DNA of 64,000 nucleotides from G963422745 sp965214285 (GTDB taxonomy: Bacteria > Actinomycetota > Acidimicrobiia > Acidimicrobiales > Aldehydirespiratoraceae), in contig OZ243946.1 in assembly GCA_965214285.1 (NCBI GenBank), positions 620,001 through 684,000 of the forward strand. The letters are read 5' to 3'. The notes under the pieces were generated by a model that worked only from the letters and a program-made list of their open reading frames with translations, was not told the DNA's origin and made no database searches. The translations under genes were made by a program, and so were the position numbers. Position 1 is the stretch's first letter. The number at the start of each line of letters is the position of its first letter. Of the stretch, positions 1 to 8,956 are shown piece by piece.

Positions 1-31
1 GACCCGTCGGCAGGCCGTAGCGTCAGCGGTG

Positions 32-1213
32 ATGCAGCACGACCCAGAAGACGCCGGCCCGCACGCCGCCGGCGAGCCGGCAGGCAGCGCAGGCACTGGT
101 CCTGGCGACGCCGCCGGACGCGTCAGCATTAGGCGACCACTCTCGCCGGAGCGCTACCTGCAGGCGACCCGCTGGGCGCTGTGGTCGCTTACGGTGATCG
201 TGGTGACCGGCGCGGCGGTGCGCCTCACGGGCTCGGGGCTGGGCTGCTCGGACTGGCCGAGCTGCACCGAGGACAGCTTCGTGGCCGACCTCGAATACCA
301 CGCCATGATCGAGTTTGTGAACCGCCTGTTCACGGGCGTCGTCGCCCTGGCGGTGATCGTGGCGGTGCTGGGGTCGTTCAGGCGGACGCCGCGGCGACGT
401 GATCTCAGCGTCTGGTCGCTGGGGCTGGTGTTCGGGGTGCTGGCACAGGTGGTCCTCGGCGCCCTGCTGGTGCGCACCGAGCTCGACCCCCGCTTCACGA
501 TGGGCCATTTCCTGCTGTCGATGGTGCTGCTTTGGAACGCCGTGGTGCTGCATCACCGAGCCGCTGAGCCGGCCGACCCGCCGGGCACCGACACGGCAGG
601 GACCGACACGGCAGGCACCGGCCCGATCGGAACTGGCACAGCCGTCTCAGGCAGGACCGGCATCGCCGCCACCGCCATGCCCGTCACCGCAACGGCGGGC
701 ACAGTCACGGCAGACGACCGCAGCGTCGGCGCACGCACACAGCGCAGCCCCCGGGCGGCCTGGCTGGTGCGTCTCGCCACGGCGCTGGCGGCTGTGGTGC
801 TGGTGAGCGGCACGGTCGTCACCGGGTCGGGTCCGCACTCGGGGTCCGACCACGCGGGCGTGGCGGAGCGCCTGCCGTTCGCGGTCCGCGAGGCGACCCG
901 TGTACACAGCATTCTCGCCTTGGGGCTCGTGGCTCTCGTGCTGGCGGTCTGGTGGCACGCCCGCCGCAGCAACGCCCCTGCCGTCGAGCGCCGTGCGGCG
1001 ATCGCGGCAGCGCTGCTGGCCACGCAGGCAGCGGTCGGCTACTGGCAGTACTTTGCGGGCGTGCCGGTGCTGCTGGTCGGCGTCCACGTGACGCTCGCCT
1101 CGTTGACATGGATCAACATCGTGCGCCTGCACCTGCACTCGCCCGCGCTGCGAGCCGCACGAGCCGCGCCCGTCACAGCGCAAGCACCGACCCCCAGACC
1201 GGCAGGCGCCTGA
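32..1213 (+). CDS. ctaA: Heme A synthase (CtaA/COX15 family)
   Basis: Membrane enzyme that oxidises the C8 methyl group of heme O to make heme A for aa3-type cytochrome oxidase. The sequence shows about eight hydrophobic segments. The family's Cys pair is in the first loop (LGCSDWPSC), and the helix 2 heme-ligand region has the form ExxN (HAMIEFVNR). Further conserved His residues sit in GHFLLS, RVHSIL and GVHVTL. Between the two four-helix halves lies an unusual Thr/Ala/Gly-rich linker (about residues 180-240) containing short tandem repeats. The start is uncertain: GTG at 29 and ATG at 32 are adjacent, the frame stays open to the window edge, and the first 40 residues are not conserved-looking, so the true start could lie upstream. 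The ClpS gene follows after 1 nt. Confidence 0.88.
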   Translation: MQHDPEDAGPHAAGEPAGSAGTGPGDAAGRVSIRRPLSPERYLQATRWALWSLTVIVVTGAAVRLTGSGLGCSDWPSCTEDSFVADLEYHAMIEFVNRLFTGVVALAVIVAVLGSFRRTPRRRDLSVWSLGLVFGVLAQVVLGALLVRTELDPRFTMGHFLLSMVLLWNAVVLHHRAAEPADPPGTDTAGTDTAGTGPIGTGTAVSGRTGIAATAMPVTATAGTVTADDRSVGARTQRSPRAAWLVRLATALAAVVLVSGTVVTGSGPHSGSDHAGVAERLPFAVREATRVHSILALGLVALVLAVWWHARRSNAPAVERRAAIAAALLATQAAVGYWQYFAGVPVLLVGVHVTLASLTWINIVRLHLHSPALRAARAAPVTAQAPTPRPAGA

Positions 1214-1214
1214 G

Positions 1215-1502
1215 ATGACCGCGCCGCTGATCACCCGGCCCGACGTCGACGACCAGACGCGCCGGGCCGTGGAAGGCCCGTGGAAGGTGATCGTCTGGGA
1301 CGACCCGATCAACCTGATGTCGTACGTCACCTTCGTGTTCCGCAAGCTGTTCGGCTACTCCAAGGCCAAGGCCCACCGGCTGATGATGCAGGTCCACAAC
1401 GAGGGCAAGGCGGTGGTGGCGTCGGGCTCCAAGGAGAAGTCCGAGCTCGACGTGTTCCGGCTCCACGAGCACGGCCTGTGGGCCACCATGGAACAGGACT
1501 GA
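1215..1502 (+). CDS. clpS: ATP-dependent Clp protease adaptor ClpS
   Basis: Adaptor that binds the N-domain of ClpA/ClpC and delivers N-end-rule substrates to the Clp protease. The 95-residue length is normal for the family. The core is recognisable: WKVIVWDDPINLMSYV (the DDP/N region of the degron pocket), then FGYSKAKAHRLMMQVHNEGKA and a C-terminal ELDV...HEHGLWATME segment. ATG at 1215 lies one base after the ctaA stop. A DUF2017 gene follows 11 nt downstream, the usual actinobacterial arrangement for clpS. Confidence 0.93.
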   Translation: MTAPLITRPDVDDQTRRAVEGPWKVIVWDDPINLMSYVTFVFRKLFGYSKAKAHRLMMQVHNEGKAVVASGSKEKSELDVFRLHEHGLWATMEQD

Positions 1503-1513
1503 GGCCCGATCCG

Positions 1514-2002
1514 ATGGCTGAGAGATCGCCCTTCCGATGGCGCCGCGGCGTGATGGCGGTGCGCCTGGCCGACGCTCAGCGCGCCCTGCTGCGCCAGGTG
1601 ATCGACGAGTACCGCCAGATGCTGTCGGCCGGCGACGACCCGGCGCTGGGGCGGCTCAGCCCGCCGGCTCACCCCGACGACGCCGCAGCCGAGGCCGCCT
1701 TTCGCCAGATGATCGGCCACGATCTCGAAGCGCAGCGGACCGAGGCGCTCGGCTTGATCGAGCGCACCATCGACTCAGACGAGCTCGACGAGGAGGCCGT
1801 GTCGGCATGGACGCGAACCATCAACGGCTGCCGCCTGGTGCTGGGAAGTCGGCTCGACATCGACGTTCTCGGCCACCAGCAGTTCGACGATCTCGCCGAC
1901 GACGACCCCCGCATGGGTCCGCTCGCCGTCTACGAATGGCTCGGCCATCTGCTGGAGGCGCTGGTCGACGCGGCCCAGGAAGGCCTCGACGACACGCCCT
2001 GA
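1514..2002 (+). CDS. DUF2017 family protein
   Basis: Conserved actinobacterial protein of unknown function that is commonly encoded right after clpS, as here. It is 162 residues, soluble and acidic. It has a basic N-terminal start (FRWRRGVMAVRLADAQRALL), a central segment (HPDDAAAEAAFRQMI) and a helical C-terminus (GPLAVYEWLGHLLEALVDA). The open frame reaches back to 1280, but that extension is antiparallel-like noise inside clpS. ATG 1514 lies shortly after the clpS stop and gives the family's usual length. A link to Clp proteolysis is suggested only by position. Confidence 0.8.
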   Translation: MAERSPFRWRRGVMAVRLADAQRALLRQVIDEYRQMLSAGDDPALGRLSPPAHPDDAAAEAAFRQMIGHDLEAQRTEALGLIERTIDSDELDEEAVSAWTRTINGCRLVLGSRLDIDVLGHQQFDDLADDDPRMGPLAVYEWLGHLLEALVDAAQEGLDDTP

Positions 2003-2050
2003 CACCTCTGCGCTGGGCAGGCCCCGCCGGTGCCAAGCTGCCCGAGCCGA

Positions 2051-2118
2051 CCGCCGAAGCGACCCGAGCGCCGCTTCTGCAGAGCCCGAGCGCCGGCCGC
2101 CGAAGCGACCCGAGCGCC
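2051..2118. repeat. 22-bp direct repeat pair in intergenic region
   Basis: The 22-bp unit starting CCGCCGAAGCGACC occurs at 2051-2072 and again at 2097-2118, identical in both. The second copy abuts the stop codon of the AraC-family gene on the opposite strand. The 116-nt space between the two convergent genes holds no other feature I can see. It may be a remnant of a small duplication. Confidence 0.75.
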
Positions 2119-3000
2119 TCAGCCGACCCGCGCGAGCACCGCGGTGGAGTGAACCTCGTCCGCCGGCGTCGATGACTGGCTCGCAGCAGAATCCGCGGCG
2201 GCGCCCCAGGCCAGCGAGCGGCGCCACTCGGTAGGCGACTGCCCGAACCGCTGCCTGAAGCAGCGCGCGAAGTAGTTGGCGTCGTTGAAGCCGCAGGCGC
2301 CGCCGGCGTCGGAGACCGACAGGTACGGGTTGGCGAGCAGCTGACGGGCCCGGTCGAGGCGCAGGCCCACGTGGTAGCGGCGCGGGCTGCAGCCCAGCTG
2401 GCTGCGGAACAGCCGGCACAGATGCGATTTGCTGTAGCCGATGGCGGCCGCGACCGAGGCGGTGTCCATCGGCCGGTCGAGGCCGGCGCGCAGTATCGCC
2501 AGGGCGTCGACCACCGCAGGGTGCAGGCTGCGTCGGCCCTCGGCGAGATGTCCGAGCTCGGCGATCCTGGTCAGCACCGCGGAGCAGAGAGCGTCGAGAA
2601 GCGGCTCGCTCGAATCCACGCTGGCGAAGAAGTCGCAGAGCTGCCGCGCCCACACCGACACCGCCTCGGTCGGATCCGCAGGCACAGCCAGCGGTGCGGC
2701 CTCGAAGCCCTCCGCCGCTGCCTCGACCAGCAGGCAGAACGTCCGCCAGGATCCCCGGCAACGCTGCCGGTGCGGGTCGTTCGCAGGCAGCAGCAGCGTG
2801 TGGCCGGGCCCGCCGGTCAGGCTGACGTCGCCCACGTCGATCGTGATGCGCCCGCGCACGACCACCACGATCTCGTGGGTGTCGTGGGCATGCCAGTCGA
2901 CGGTCCCGTCCCCCCAGCACTCCGCGGCGGCTCTGAGCAGCGGCGGTCGGCGAGTTCCGTGTCTGCGTGGCGTCTGCGTGGCGTCTCCGAAGATGATCAA
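2119..3000 (-). CDS. AraC-family transcriptional regulator with cupin N-domain
   Basis: Probable ligand-sensing DNA-binding protein of 293 residues. The N-terminal half looks like an AraC-type cupin (WHAHDTHEIVVVVRGRITI, then GHTLLLPANDPHR). The C-terminal 100 residues are a double helix-turn-helix of AraC type: VAAAIGYSKSHLCRLFRSQ, then ACGFNDANYFARCFRQ and the SPTEWRR end. The start is a TTG at 3000; no ATG or GTG lies near it in frame. It is divergent from the phytanoyl-CoA dioxygenase-like gene at 3167, with a 166-nt shared upstream region, so it may control that gene (inference). The ligand is unknown. Confidence 0.85.
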   Translation of the reverse strand: MIIFGDATQTPRRHGTRRPPLLRAAAECWGDGTVDWHAHDTHEIVVVVRGRITIDVGDVSLTGGPGHTLLLPANDPHRQRCRGSWRTFCLLVEAAAEGFEAAPLAVPADPTEAVSVWARQLCDFFASVDSSEPLLDALCSAVLTRIAELGHLAEGRRSLHPAVVDALAILRAGLDRPMDTASVAAAIGYSKSHLCRLFRSQLGCSPRRYHVGLRLDRARQLLANPYLSVSDAGGACGFNDANYFARCFRQRFGQSPTEWRRSLAWGAAADSAASQSSTPADEVHSTAVLARVG

Positions 3001-3166
3001 TTCGTGCTAGTCAAGGGCCGACTGCATCCTAACCTCGGCTCAGGCGCGGAATCTAGGGTCGCCCTATGTCGGTGCTTCGAGGATGCCTGGATCCAGGGGT
3101 GTGTGTGGGTGCCCCGGCGATGCATGTCGCCTCGGGGGCATATGCCGGCGAGGCGGGGGCGCCGAC

Positions 3167-4057
3167 ATGAGCGGAGCGAGCGGCAACTCCGGCGCTCTCA
3201 GCGAGAGCCAGATCAGCGATTTCTGGGAGTCGGGGTTTGTCGCCGTCGAGGGGGTGCTGAGCGACGCAGAGATGTCGTCGCTGAGCGCCGCCTTCGACGC
3301 ACCGGAGGTGGCCGCTGAGCTGGCCAGCCACGGCTACGAGGACCGCGGCGTCCACCTGCTGGGCGCAGTCGCCAAGCACCCTGCGCTGCGCGAGATCGCA
3401 CGCAGCCCGGCGATCATCGACCGCGTGGTGCAACTGCTCGGCGAGGATCTCCAGCTCCAGCACTCCAAGCTCGCCACCAAGCCGCCGACCGCCGGACTGG
3501 GCAGGTTCGAGTGGCACCAGGACTTCGCCTTCTTTCCCCACACCAACACCGACCTGGCCGCCGTGATGGTCTACCTCGACGACGCCACGGCGATGAACGG
3601 CTGCATGTCGGTGATCCCCGGCAGCCACCGCCAAGGCCTGCGCGAGCACCGGATCGACGGCTGGTTCACCGGCTGCTGCACCGAGCAGGCATGGGACGGC
3701 GACGAGCCGGCGCTGCTGGAGATGAAGGCCTCAGGGATCAGCATCCACCACTGCCTGACCCTGCACTCGTCGGAGCCGAACCGCTCAGCGGACCCGCGCC
3801 GCACGCTCGTGCTGCAGTACCGGGCAGCCGACGCCCACCAGCTCGCCGACGAGGTGTTCCCCGAGACCGGCTGGCAGGTCCACGGCGCCTACAGCGGCCG
3901 GGTGCGCTGCGAGGCCGGGGCCTGGGATCTGCCCAGATGGCCCGACAAGGGCTTCGGCCGAGCCTGGACGCACGTCGGCGAGCTTGCCGCCGTCTGGAAC
4001 GGCCCCGAGACGCTCCCGTCGCCCGACGCCGCTCGGGCGGTTCAGTTCGCACCATGA
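3167..4057 (+). CDS. Phytanoyl-CoA dioxygenase (PhyH) family protein
   Basis: Fe(II)/2-oxoglutarate-dependent oxygenase, 296 residues. The metal site HxD is visible as WHQDF (H117, D119). The distal His is likely H200 in LTLHSSEPNRS, followed by Arg residues near 211-212 that would bind 2-oxoglutarate. Substrates in this family range from phytanoyl-CoA to small osmolytes and natural products, so the substrate here is open. ATG 3167 was chosen because it follows a G-rich purine stretch and the family fold starts just after it; the open frame extends to 3083 with an unlikely Cys/Gly-rich leader. It is divergent from an AraC regulator. Confidence 0.87.
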   Translation: MSGASGNSGALSESQISDFWESGFVAVEGVLSDAEMSSLSAAFDAPEVAAELASHGYEDRGVHLLGAVAKHPALREIARSPAIIDRVVQLLGEDLQLQHSKLATKPPTAGLGRFEWHQDFAFFPHTNTDLAAVMVYLDDATAMNGCMSVIPGSHRQGLREHRIDGWFTGCCTEQAWDGDEPALLEMKASGISIHHCLTLHSSEPNRSADPRRTLVLQYRAADAHQLADEVFPETGWQVHGAYSGRVRCEAGAWDLPRWPDKGFGRAWTHVGELAAVWNGPETLPSPDAARAVQFAP

Positions 4058-4165
4058 CCAGGGCGCAACCCGCCCGTCCCTGTCGCCTCGAGGCGCCCCC
4101 CGGCTTCGGGTTCACGGAGTCAGCGCCCCGAGCGCGGGCTCATCATCCACCCAGGAGGGAAAACC

Positions 4166-5257
4166 ATGACAGACAGCTTGACTGCGAAGCCGGCCAATAG
4201 GAAGCCGGCCAAGAGGCAGGCCCAGAAGCCGGCGCGCAGAACGGCCCAGAAGCCGGCATTGCGGCTGGCGATCGCCATGCTCGCCGTGTGCTTGCTGGCG
4301 ACTGCCTGCGGCGACGACGCCGAGCCGGCCGCCGAGACCGACGACCGTACGACTGTCGGCATCTTCGTCGACAACGCCTTCGGAGACCGGGCCTTCTTCG
4401 ACATCGCCCTCGGGGCGGTCGACCCGCTCGAGGAGAGCGGGGCTGCGGTCTCGACCTATGAGGGCAAGCTCGACGCCGACGCCTTCGCCTCGATCCTCGA
4501 GAATGCCGGATCGGACAACGAGATCGTGTTCGTGCTCGGCTTCGAGGCGATCGACGCCATGTTCGAGGTCGCAGCGACCGACGACGACACGCTCTTCGTG
4601 TTCATCGACGCCGCCCTCGACGCCCCCGACGTCGCCTCGATCGGCTACCGGGATCACGAAGGATGCTTCCTGATGGGCGCGCTCGCAGCGCGGCTCACGG
4701 TCAGCGGCGCGCTGCCCGGCGCCAACCCCGACGGCGTGATCGGGTTCGTGGGCGGAGTCGATGCGCCGGTGATCCGGCGCTGCGAGACCGGCTATGTCGC
4801 CGGCGCGGCAGAAGCCGATCCCGGCGTGGTCGTCGAGTCGCTGTTCGTCGGCAGCTTCGTGGACCCGACGCTGGGGCGCGAGGTCAACCTGAACCTGGCA
4901 TCGGACGGGTCCGACATCAACTACCAGTACGCCGGGCTCTCCGGCGAGGGCGGCTTCGACGCCGCCAAGGCCACCGAGGGGCTCTATGCCCTCGGCGCCG
5001 GCTTCGACCAGAGCTTTCTGGCGCCGGGCCGGGTGCCGGGCAGCATGCTCAAGAACGTCGACCAGACGATCCTGCAGGCGGTCGACGACTACCTGACTGG
5101 AGACCTCGCCCGCGGGTCGACGAGCACGTCTGGCCTCACCGACGGCGGCCTGGCCGTGGTCTACGACGACGAGCTGGTTCCCGCGGAGATCCGCGACTAC
5201 GTCGAGGGTCTGGCCGCGGAGATCGCGAGCGGCGAGCGGACGGTCGCCGAGGAGTAG
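4166..5257 (+). CDS. BMP-family ABC transporter substrate-binding lipoprotein
   Basis: Extracytoplasmic binding protein of the Med/BmpA/PnrA family, which in characterised members binds purine nucleosides. The N-terminus is long and positively charged with repeated KPA-like units, followed by a hydrophobic segment and a lipobox ending LLATAC (Cys48), so it is a likely lipoprotein. The family core is visible: GIFVDNAFGDRAFFD, the FVLGFEAIDAM region, IGYRDHEGCFLMGALAA and GFVGGVDAPVIRRCETGY. A strong Shine-Dalgarno (CAGGAGGG) lies 6 nt before the ATG. First gene of a four-gene importer operon. Ligand specificity is not proven by sequence. Confidence 0.9.
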   Translation: MTDSLTAKPANRKPAKRQAQKPARRTAQKPALRLAIAMLAVCLLATACGDDAEPAAETDDRTTVGIFVDNAFGDRAFFDIALGAVDPLEESGAAVSTYEGKLDADAFASILENAGSDNEIVFVLGFEAIDAMFEVAATDDDTLFVFIDAALDAPDVASIGYRDHEGCFLMGALAARLTVSGALPGANPDGVIGFVGGVDAPVIRRCETGYVAGAAEADPGVVVESLFVGSFVDPTLGREVNLNLASDGSDINYQYAGLSGEGGFDAAKATEGLYALGAGFDQSFLAPGRVPGSMLKNVDQTILQAVDDYLTGDLARGSTSTSGLTDGGLAVVYDDELVPAEIRDYVEGLAAEIASGERTVAEE

Positions 5258-5298
5258 CCCCACAGCGCCACCGGGGCCGCAGGAGCAGCAGGCCGCAG

Positions 5299-6804
5299 AT
5301 GCTCGCCGCACGCGGCGTGACCAAGGCCTTCGGGTCGCTCACCGCGGTCGACGACGTCGACCTGGACATCCGCCCTGGCGTCATCACCGGCGTCATCGGC
5401 GAGAACGGCGCCGGCAAGACCACGCTCATGCGGGTGCTGACCGGCGAGGAGCCCCCCGACGCGGGCCGCATCCTCATCGACGGCCACGAGACGGGGATCT
5501 CCTCCACCGCCGATGCCCTCGCCCACGGCATCACCATGGTGCATCAGCACTTCGCTCTGTCCCCCGGTGCGCTGGTGTCCGAGAACGTCGTGCTGGGCCG
5601 CGAGCCGGGGTCTCGCTGGCTCACGACGCCCAAGACGTTCGCCGCCGAGGTAGAGCAGCTGAGCGGCCAGGCCGGCCTGAGCGTGGACGCCTCGGCGGTC
5701 ACCGGCGGGCTCTCGGTCGGCCTGCGCCAGCGGGTCGAGATCCTCAAGTCGCTCTACCGCGACGCCAGGTACCTGATCCTCGACGAGCCGACCTCGGTGC
5801 TCACCCCGCAGGAGACCGAGACCCTCTTCGAGCAGCTGCGACGGCTCGCGGCTGAGGGCGTGGCCGTCGTCTTCATCTCGCACAAGCTGCCCGAAGTGCT
5901 CGAGATCGCGCAGCGGGTGGCGGTCATGCGGCGCGGCTCGCTCGTGTGCGAGATCGACCGCTCGGAGGCCACCAGCACCAGCCTGGCGACGCTGATGATC
6001 GGCCGCGAGCCCGCCAAGCCGCACCAGCCGGCGCCCTTGCCCGCGGATGCCCCTGTCAGCGTCGAGGTCGAACGGCTCACGGCGCCGGGGCTGCACGACG
6101 TCTCCTTCGACATCCGCAGCGGCGAGATCGTCGGCGTGGCCGCTGTCGAGGGCAACGGGCAGTCGGAGCTGCTGGGCGCCCTTGCCGGCACCGTGGCCGT
6201 CTCCGGCGGCGCGGTCCGCGTCGGCGGCGACGACATCACCCGATGGTCGCCTCGCCGGCGTCGCGACGCGGGCATCGGCTACGTCCCCGAGGACCGCCAC
6301 TCGCAGGCCATGCCCCAAGAGGCGACCCTGTTCGAGGCTCTCGCCGAGGTCACGTTGCACCGACCGGGCGAGCCTGGCCGCAAGCGCCGCAGCAGATGGC
6401 TCGCGCGTATGCGCACCCCGGCGGCGGTCGAGCGAGCCCGCAGCGTGGTCGACCGCTTCGGGGTGATCTACGAGTCGATCGACTCGCCGTGCGGGTCGAT
6501 CTCGGGAGGCAACCAGCAAAAGGCCGTCTTCGCCCGCGAAGTCGCCCGCGAGCCGGCGCTGCTGTTGCTCGGCCAGCCGACCAGAGGAGTCGACGTGGGC
6601 GCGGTGCACGAGCTTCACGGCCAGATCCTCAGGTCGCGCAGCAACGGCGCCGCCATCCTGCTCGTGTCGGCGGACCTCGACGAGATCCTGGAGCTGTCGG
6701 ATCGCGTGATCGTCATGTACGAGGGGCGGATCGTCGCCGACACCGCGATAGCGGACACCTCGCGCCTGCAGATCGGCGCCCGCATGGCCGGCGCCTCCGC
6801 ATGA
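5299..6804 (+). CDS. BMP-type ABC importer, duplicated ATPase subunit
   Basis: ATP-binding protein with two nucleotide-binding domains in one chain (501 residues), as in NupA/YufO and RbsA-like proteins. Domain 1 has Walker A GENGAGKTT, signature-like LSVGLRQRVEIL and Walker B YLILDEPTS. Domain 2 starts with a degenerate Walker A (VEGNGQSELL), has signature SISGGNQQKAVFARE, and Walker B has Gln for the usual Asp-Glu (LLLLGQPTRGVDVG). Such asymmetry is usual for this family. The frame is open from 4663, but ATG 5299 is the only start consistent with the fold. It lies 41 nt after the binding-protein gene and precedes two permease genes. Confidence 0.93.
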   Translation: MLAARGVTKAFGSLTAVDDVDLDIRPGVITGVIGENGAGKTTLMRVLTGEEPPDAGRILIDGHETGISSTADALAHGITMVHQHFALSPGALVSENVVLGREPGSRWLTTPKTFAAEVEQLSGQAGLSVDASAVTGGLSVGLRQRVEILKSLYRDARYLILDEPTSVLTPQETETLFEQLRRLAAEGVAVVFISHKLPEVLEIAQRVAVMRRGSLVCEIDRSEATSTSLATLMIGREPAKPHQPAPLPADAPVSVEVERLTAPGLHDVSFDIRSGEIVGVAAVEGNGQSELLGALAGTVAVSGGAVRVGGDDITRWSPRRRRDAGIGYVPEDRHSQAMPQEATLFEALAEVTLHRPGEPGRKRRSRWLARMRTPAAVERARSVVDRFGVIYESIDSPCGSISGGNQQKAVFAREVAREPALLLLGQPTRGVDVGAVHELHGQILRSRSNGAAILLVSADLDEILELSDRVIVMYEGRIVADTAIADTSRLQIGARMAGASA

Positions 6805-6846
6805 CTCACGGAGCACCCGCAGAATGACCAGCAGAGGCGCAGCAGC

Positions 6847-7944
6847 ATGGCCCGCAGAGGCGAGCGCAGCATGAACCGCCGGCGAGCCCGCTTCGTGGCC
6901 GAGATGGCATCCATCGCGGCGCTGCTCATCGCGGTGCAGGTGGTGATCCTCGCCGTCACCGGCAACTCGCCGACCTCGGCGCTCAGGGCCGGCTTCGAGG
7001 AGGCCCTCGGCGACTGGTCGTCAGTCGGCGACACGCTCGCCCTCAGCCTGCCCCTGAGCGTGGTGGCCGCGGGCACGGCGCTGGCGTTCCACGCGGGGAT
7101 GTTCAACCTCGGCGGCGAGGGCCAGTTCATCGCAGGGGCGCTGACGGCTGCCGTGGTCGGCACCGAGATCAGCGGCCTGGCGTCGCCTGTTCACATCACG
7201 CTGGCGCTGAGCCTCGGGGCTGTGGCCGGAGCGATCCCCGCCGCGACGCTCGGCTGGCTGCGCGGCTGGCACCGGGTGGACGAGGTGCTGAGCACGCTGA
7301 TGGCGAACTTCCTGATCGTGTTGGTGGCCCAGTACCTGGTCACCAACCCGCTGCGAGACCCGTCCCGCCAGACCGGCACGACCCGCAACATCGAGGACTC
7401 AGCGCGCTTCGGGCGCATCGTGGCCGAGTCGCGGCTGACTTGGGCGATCGTCGTGGTTGCGGCCGTGGCCGGGCTCGCCTGGTGGCTTGTTGAGCGCTCG
7501 CGTCTGGGCTACGCAGCCCGGATGACGGCTATCTCGCCGCCCTTCGCAGCGACGATGGGCCTGCCCGTGAAAGGCGTGCAGCTCTGGGGGATGGCCGCTG
7601 GCGGCGCCTTCGCCGGCCTCGGCGGCGCGATCGTCGTCACCGCCAGCCAGTTCCGCTTCTGGGGAGGCATCGGCAGCGGCATCGGCTTCACCGCGGTGCT
7701 CATCGCCCTGCTGGCCGGCAACAGGCCGCTGGCCGCAGTCGTGTGGGCGACGATCTTCACCGTGCTCACGTCGTCGGCGCGCGGCATGGAGCTCGAGACC
7801 GGGGTTCCCTCGGAGGTGACCGACGTGGCCCTGGCCGTGGTCCTGCTGCTCTTCGCAGGCCGGGCCGGCGCCAACGAGATCCTCAGGCGCATCCTGCGGC
7901 CTGGTCGCCTGCGGCCGGGCGGTTCGCCGGCGGTGGCGGGGTGA
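6847..7944 (+). CDS. BMP-type ABC importer permease 1
   Basis: Inner-membrane permease of the BPD_transp_2 family, 365 residues with about nine to ten hydrophobic segments. Recognisable family stretches are LAFHAGMFNLGGEGQF, the loop RGWHRVDEVLSTLMANF, and GAFAGLGGAIVV. It matches the longer of the two permeases in nucleoside-type (NupB/YufP) systems. ATG 6847 is used; an in-frame ATG at 6871 is also possible because the first eight residues are basic and unconserved. It follows the ATPase gene by 42 nt and is followed by the second permease gene. Confidence 0.9.
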   Translation: MARRGERSMNRRRARFVAEMASIAALLIAVQVVILAVTGNSPTSALRAGFEEALGDWSSVGDTLALSLPLSVVAAGTALAFHAGMFNLGGEGQFIAGALTAAVVGTEISGLASPVHITLALSLGAVAGAIPAATLGWLRGWHRVDEVLSTLMANFLIVLVAQYLVTNPLRDPSRQTGTTRNIEDSARFGRIVAESRLTWAIVVVAAVAGLAWWLVERSRLGYAARMTAISPPFAATMGLPVKGVQLWGMAAGGAFAGLGGAIVVTASQFRFWGGIGSGIGFTAVLIALLAGNRPLAAVVWATIFTVLTSSARGMELETGVPSEVTDVALAVVLLLFAGRAGANEILRRILRPGRLRPGGSPAVAG

Positions 7945-8010
7945 CCCCGTGAGCGCCCCGAACGAACCCGTGAGCGGCCGGGGCGACGCCATGAGCGCCG
8001 GGGCGATCCG

Positions 8011-8910
8011 ATGATCGACGTCATCGCCTCCGGGGTGCGCCTGTCGACGCCGCTGCTGCTGGCGGGCCTGGGCGGCTACCTGAGCGGCCTGACCGGCCAG
8101 TGGAACATCGCCATGGAAGGAATGATGCTGCTGGGCGCCTACTTCGCTCTGATGGTCGCCTTCTTCAGCGGCGCGACGCCGTTGGGCATCGTCGCAGCCG
8201 TGGCCGTGGGCGCCTGCGCGGGCCTGGTCCTTTCGACCATCACGCTGCGCCTCGGTGCCAACGTGTTCGTCGTCGGGATCATCCTGAACATCCTCGCCTC
8301 AGGTCTCACGGCCTTCCTCCTCGGGGTCCAGTTCGACGTGCAGGGCTCGTTCAGCGACCAGTCGATTGCGAGGATCCCGTCGCTGAGCATCCCGGTGGTG
8401 CAACACGCCCCCTTCGTGGGGGAGATCCTTGGGGAGGCGAACCTGTTGACCTACGCGGCGATCCTGCTCTTCGGGGTGATGTGGTGGGTCGTGCAGCGCA
8501 CCCCCTACGGGCTGCACATCCGGGTGAGCGGCGACTCGCTGGAGGCTCTCCGCTCAGCCGGGCTCAACGCCGACCGCATCCGCCTCTGGGCGCAAGTCGC
8601 CGGCGGCGGCCTCTGCGGGCTGGCAGGCGCCTATCTCTCGCTCGGCCAGCTCACCCTGTTCAGCGAGGACATGTCCGCCGGGCGAGGCTTCGTGGCGCTG
8701 GCCGCGGTGATCTTCGCAGGCCCGCATCTCGGCAGGCTCTTCGCGTTGTCGCTGGGCTTCGGGATCCTCGAGGCGTGGGCGATCGACCTCCAGGGGACCG
8801 GGGTGCCGCCGCAGTTCGCGCAGATGCTGCCCTATGCGGCCACGCTCGCTGCGCTGGTGTTCGTCTCGGTGCGCGGCCGCGGCTCCGGCTCGCTGGTCGC
8901 TTCCGGCTAG
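8011..8910 (+). CDS. BMP-type ABC importer permease 2
   Basis: Second BPD_transp_2-family permease, 299 residues, corresponding to NupC/YufQ-like subunits. It has the paired motif GQWNIAMEGMMLLGAYFA, a VRVSGDSLEALRSAGLNADRIR-like cytoplasmic loop (near residues 170-192), and GGLCGLAGAYLSLG followed by SAGRGFVALAAVIFAG. Together with the binding protein, ATPase and first permease it completes an importer. The 66-nt gap before it contains GTGAGCGCC-like short repeats but no gene. It ends 47 nt before the convergent amidohydrolase gene. Confidence 0.9.
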   Translation: MIDVIASGVRLSTPLLLAGLGGYLSGLTGQWNIAMEGMMLLGAYFALMVAFFSGATPLGIVAAVAVGACAGLVLSTITLRLGANVFVVGIILNILASGLTAFLLGVQFDVQGSFSDQSIARIPSLSIPVVQHAPFVGEILGEANLLTYAAILLFGVMWWVVQRTPYGLHIRVSGDSLEALRSAGLNADRIRLWAQVAGGGLCGLAGAYLSLGQLTLFSEDMSAGRGFVALAAVIFAGPHLGRLFALSLGFGILEAWAIDLQGTGVPPQFAQMLPYAATLAALVFVSVRGRGSGSLVASG

Positions 8911-8956
8911 CGCTGTCGGCCCGCCAGCCCAGGCAGCGGCAGCCCCGGCCCCCGGG

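Noticed and set aside
4663..5298. Upstream extension of the ABC ATPase frame
   Set aside because: It is an Arg-rich shadow of the binding-protein gene; ATG 5299 fits the family.
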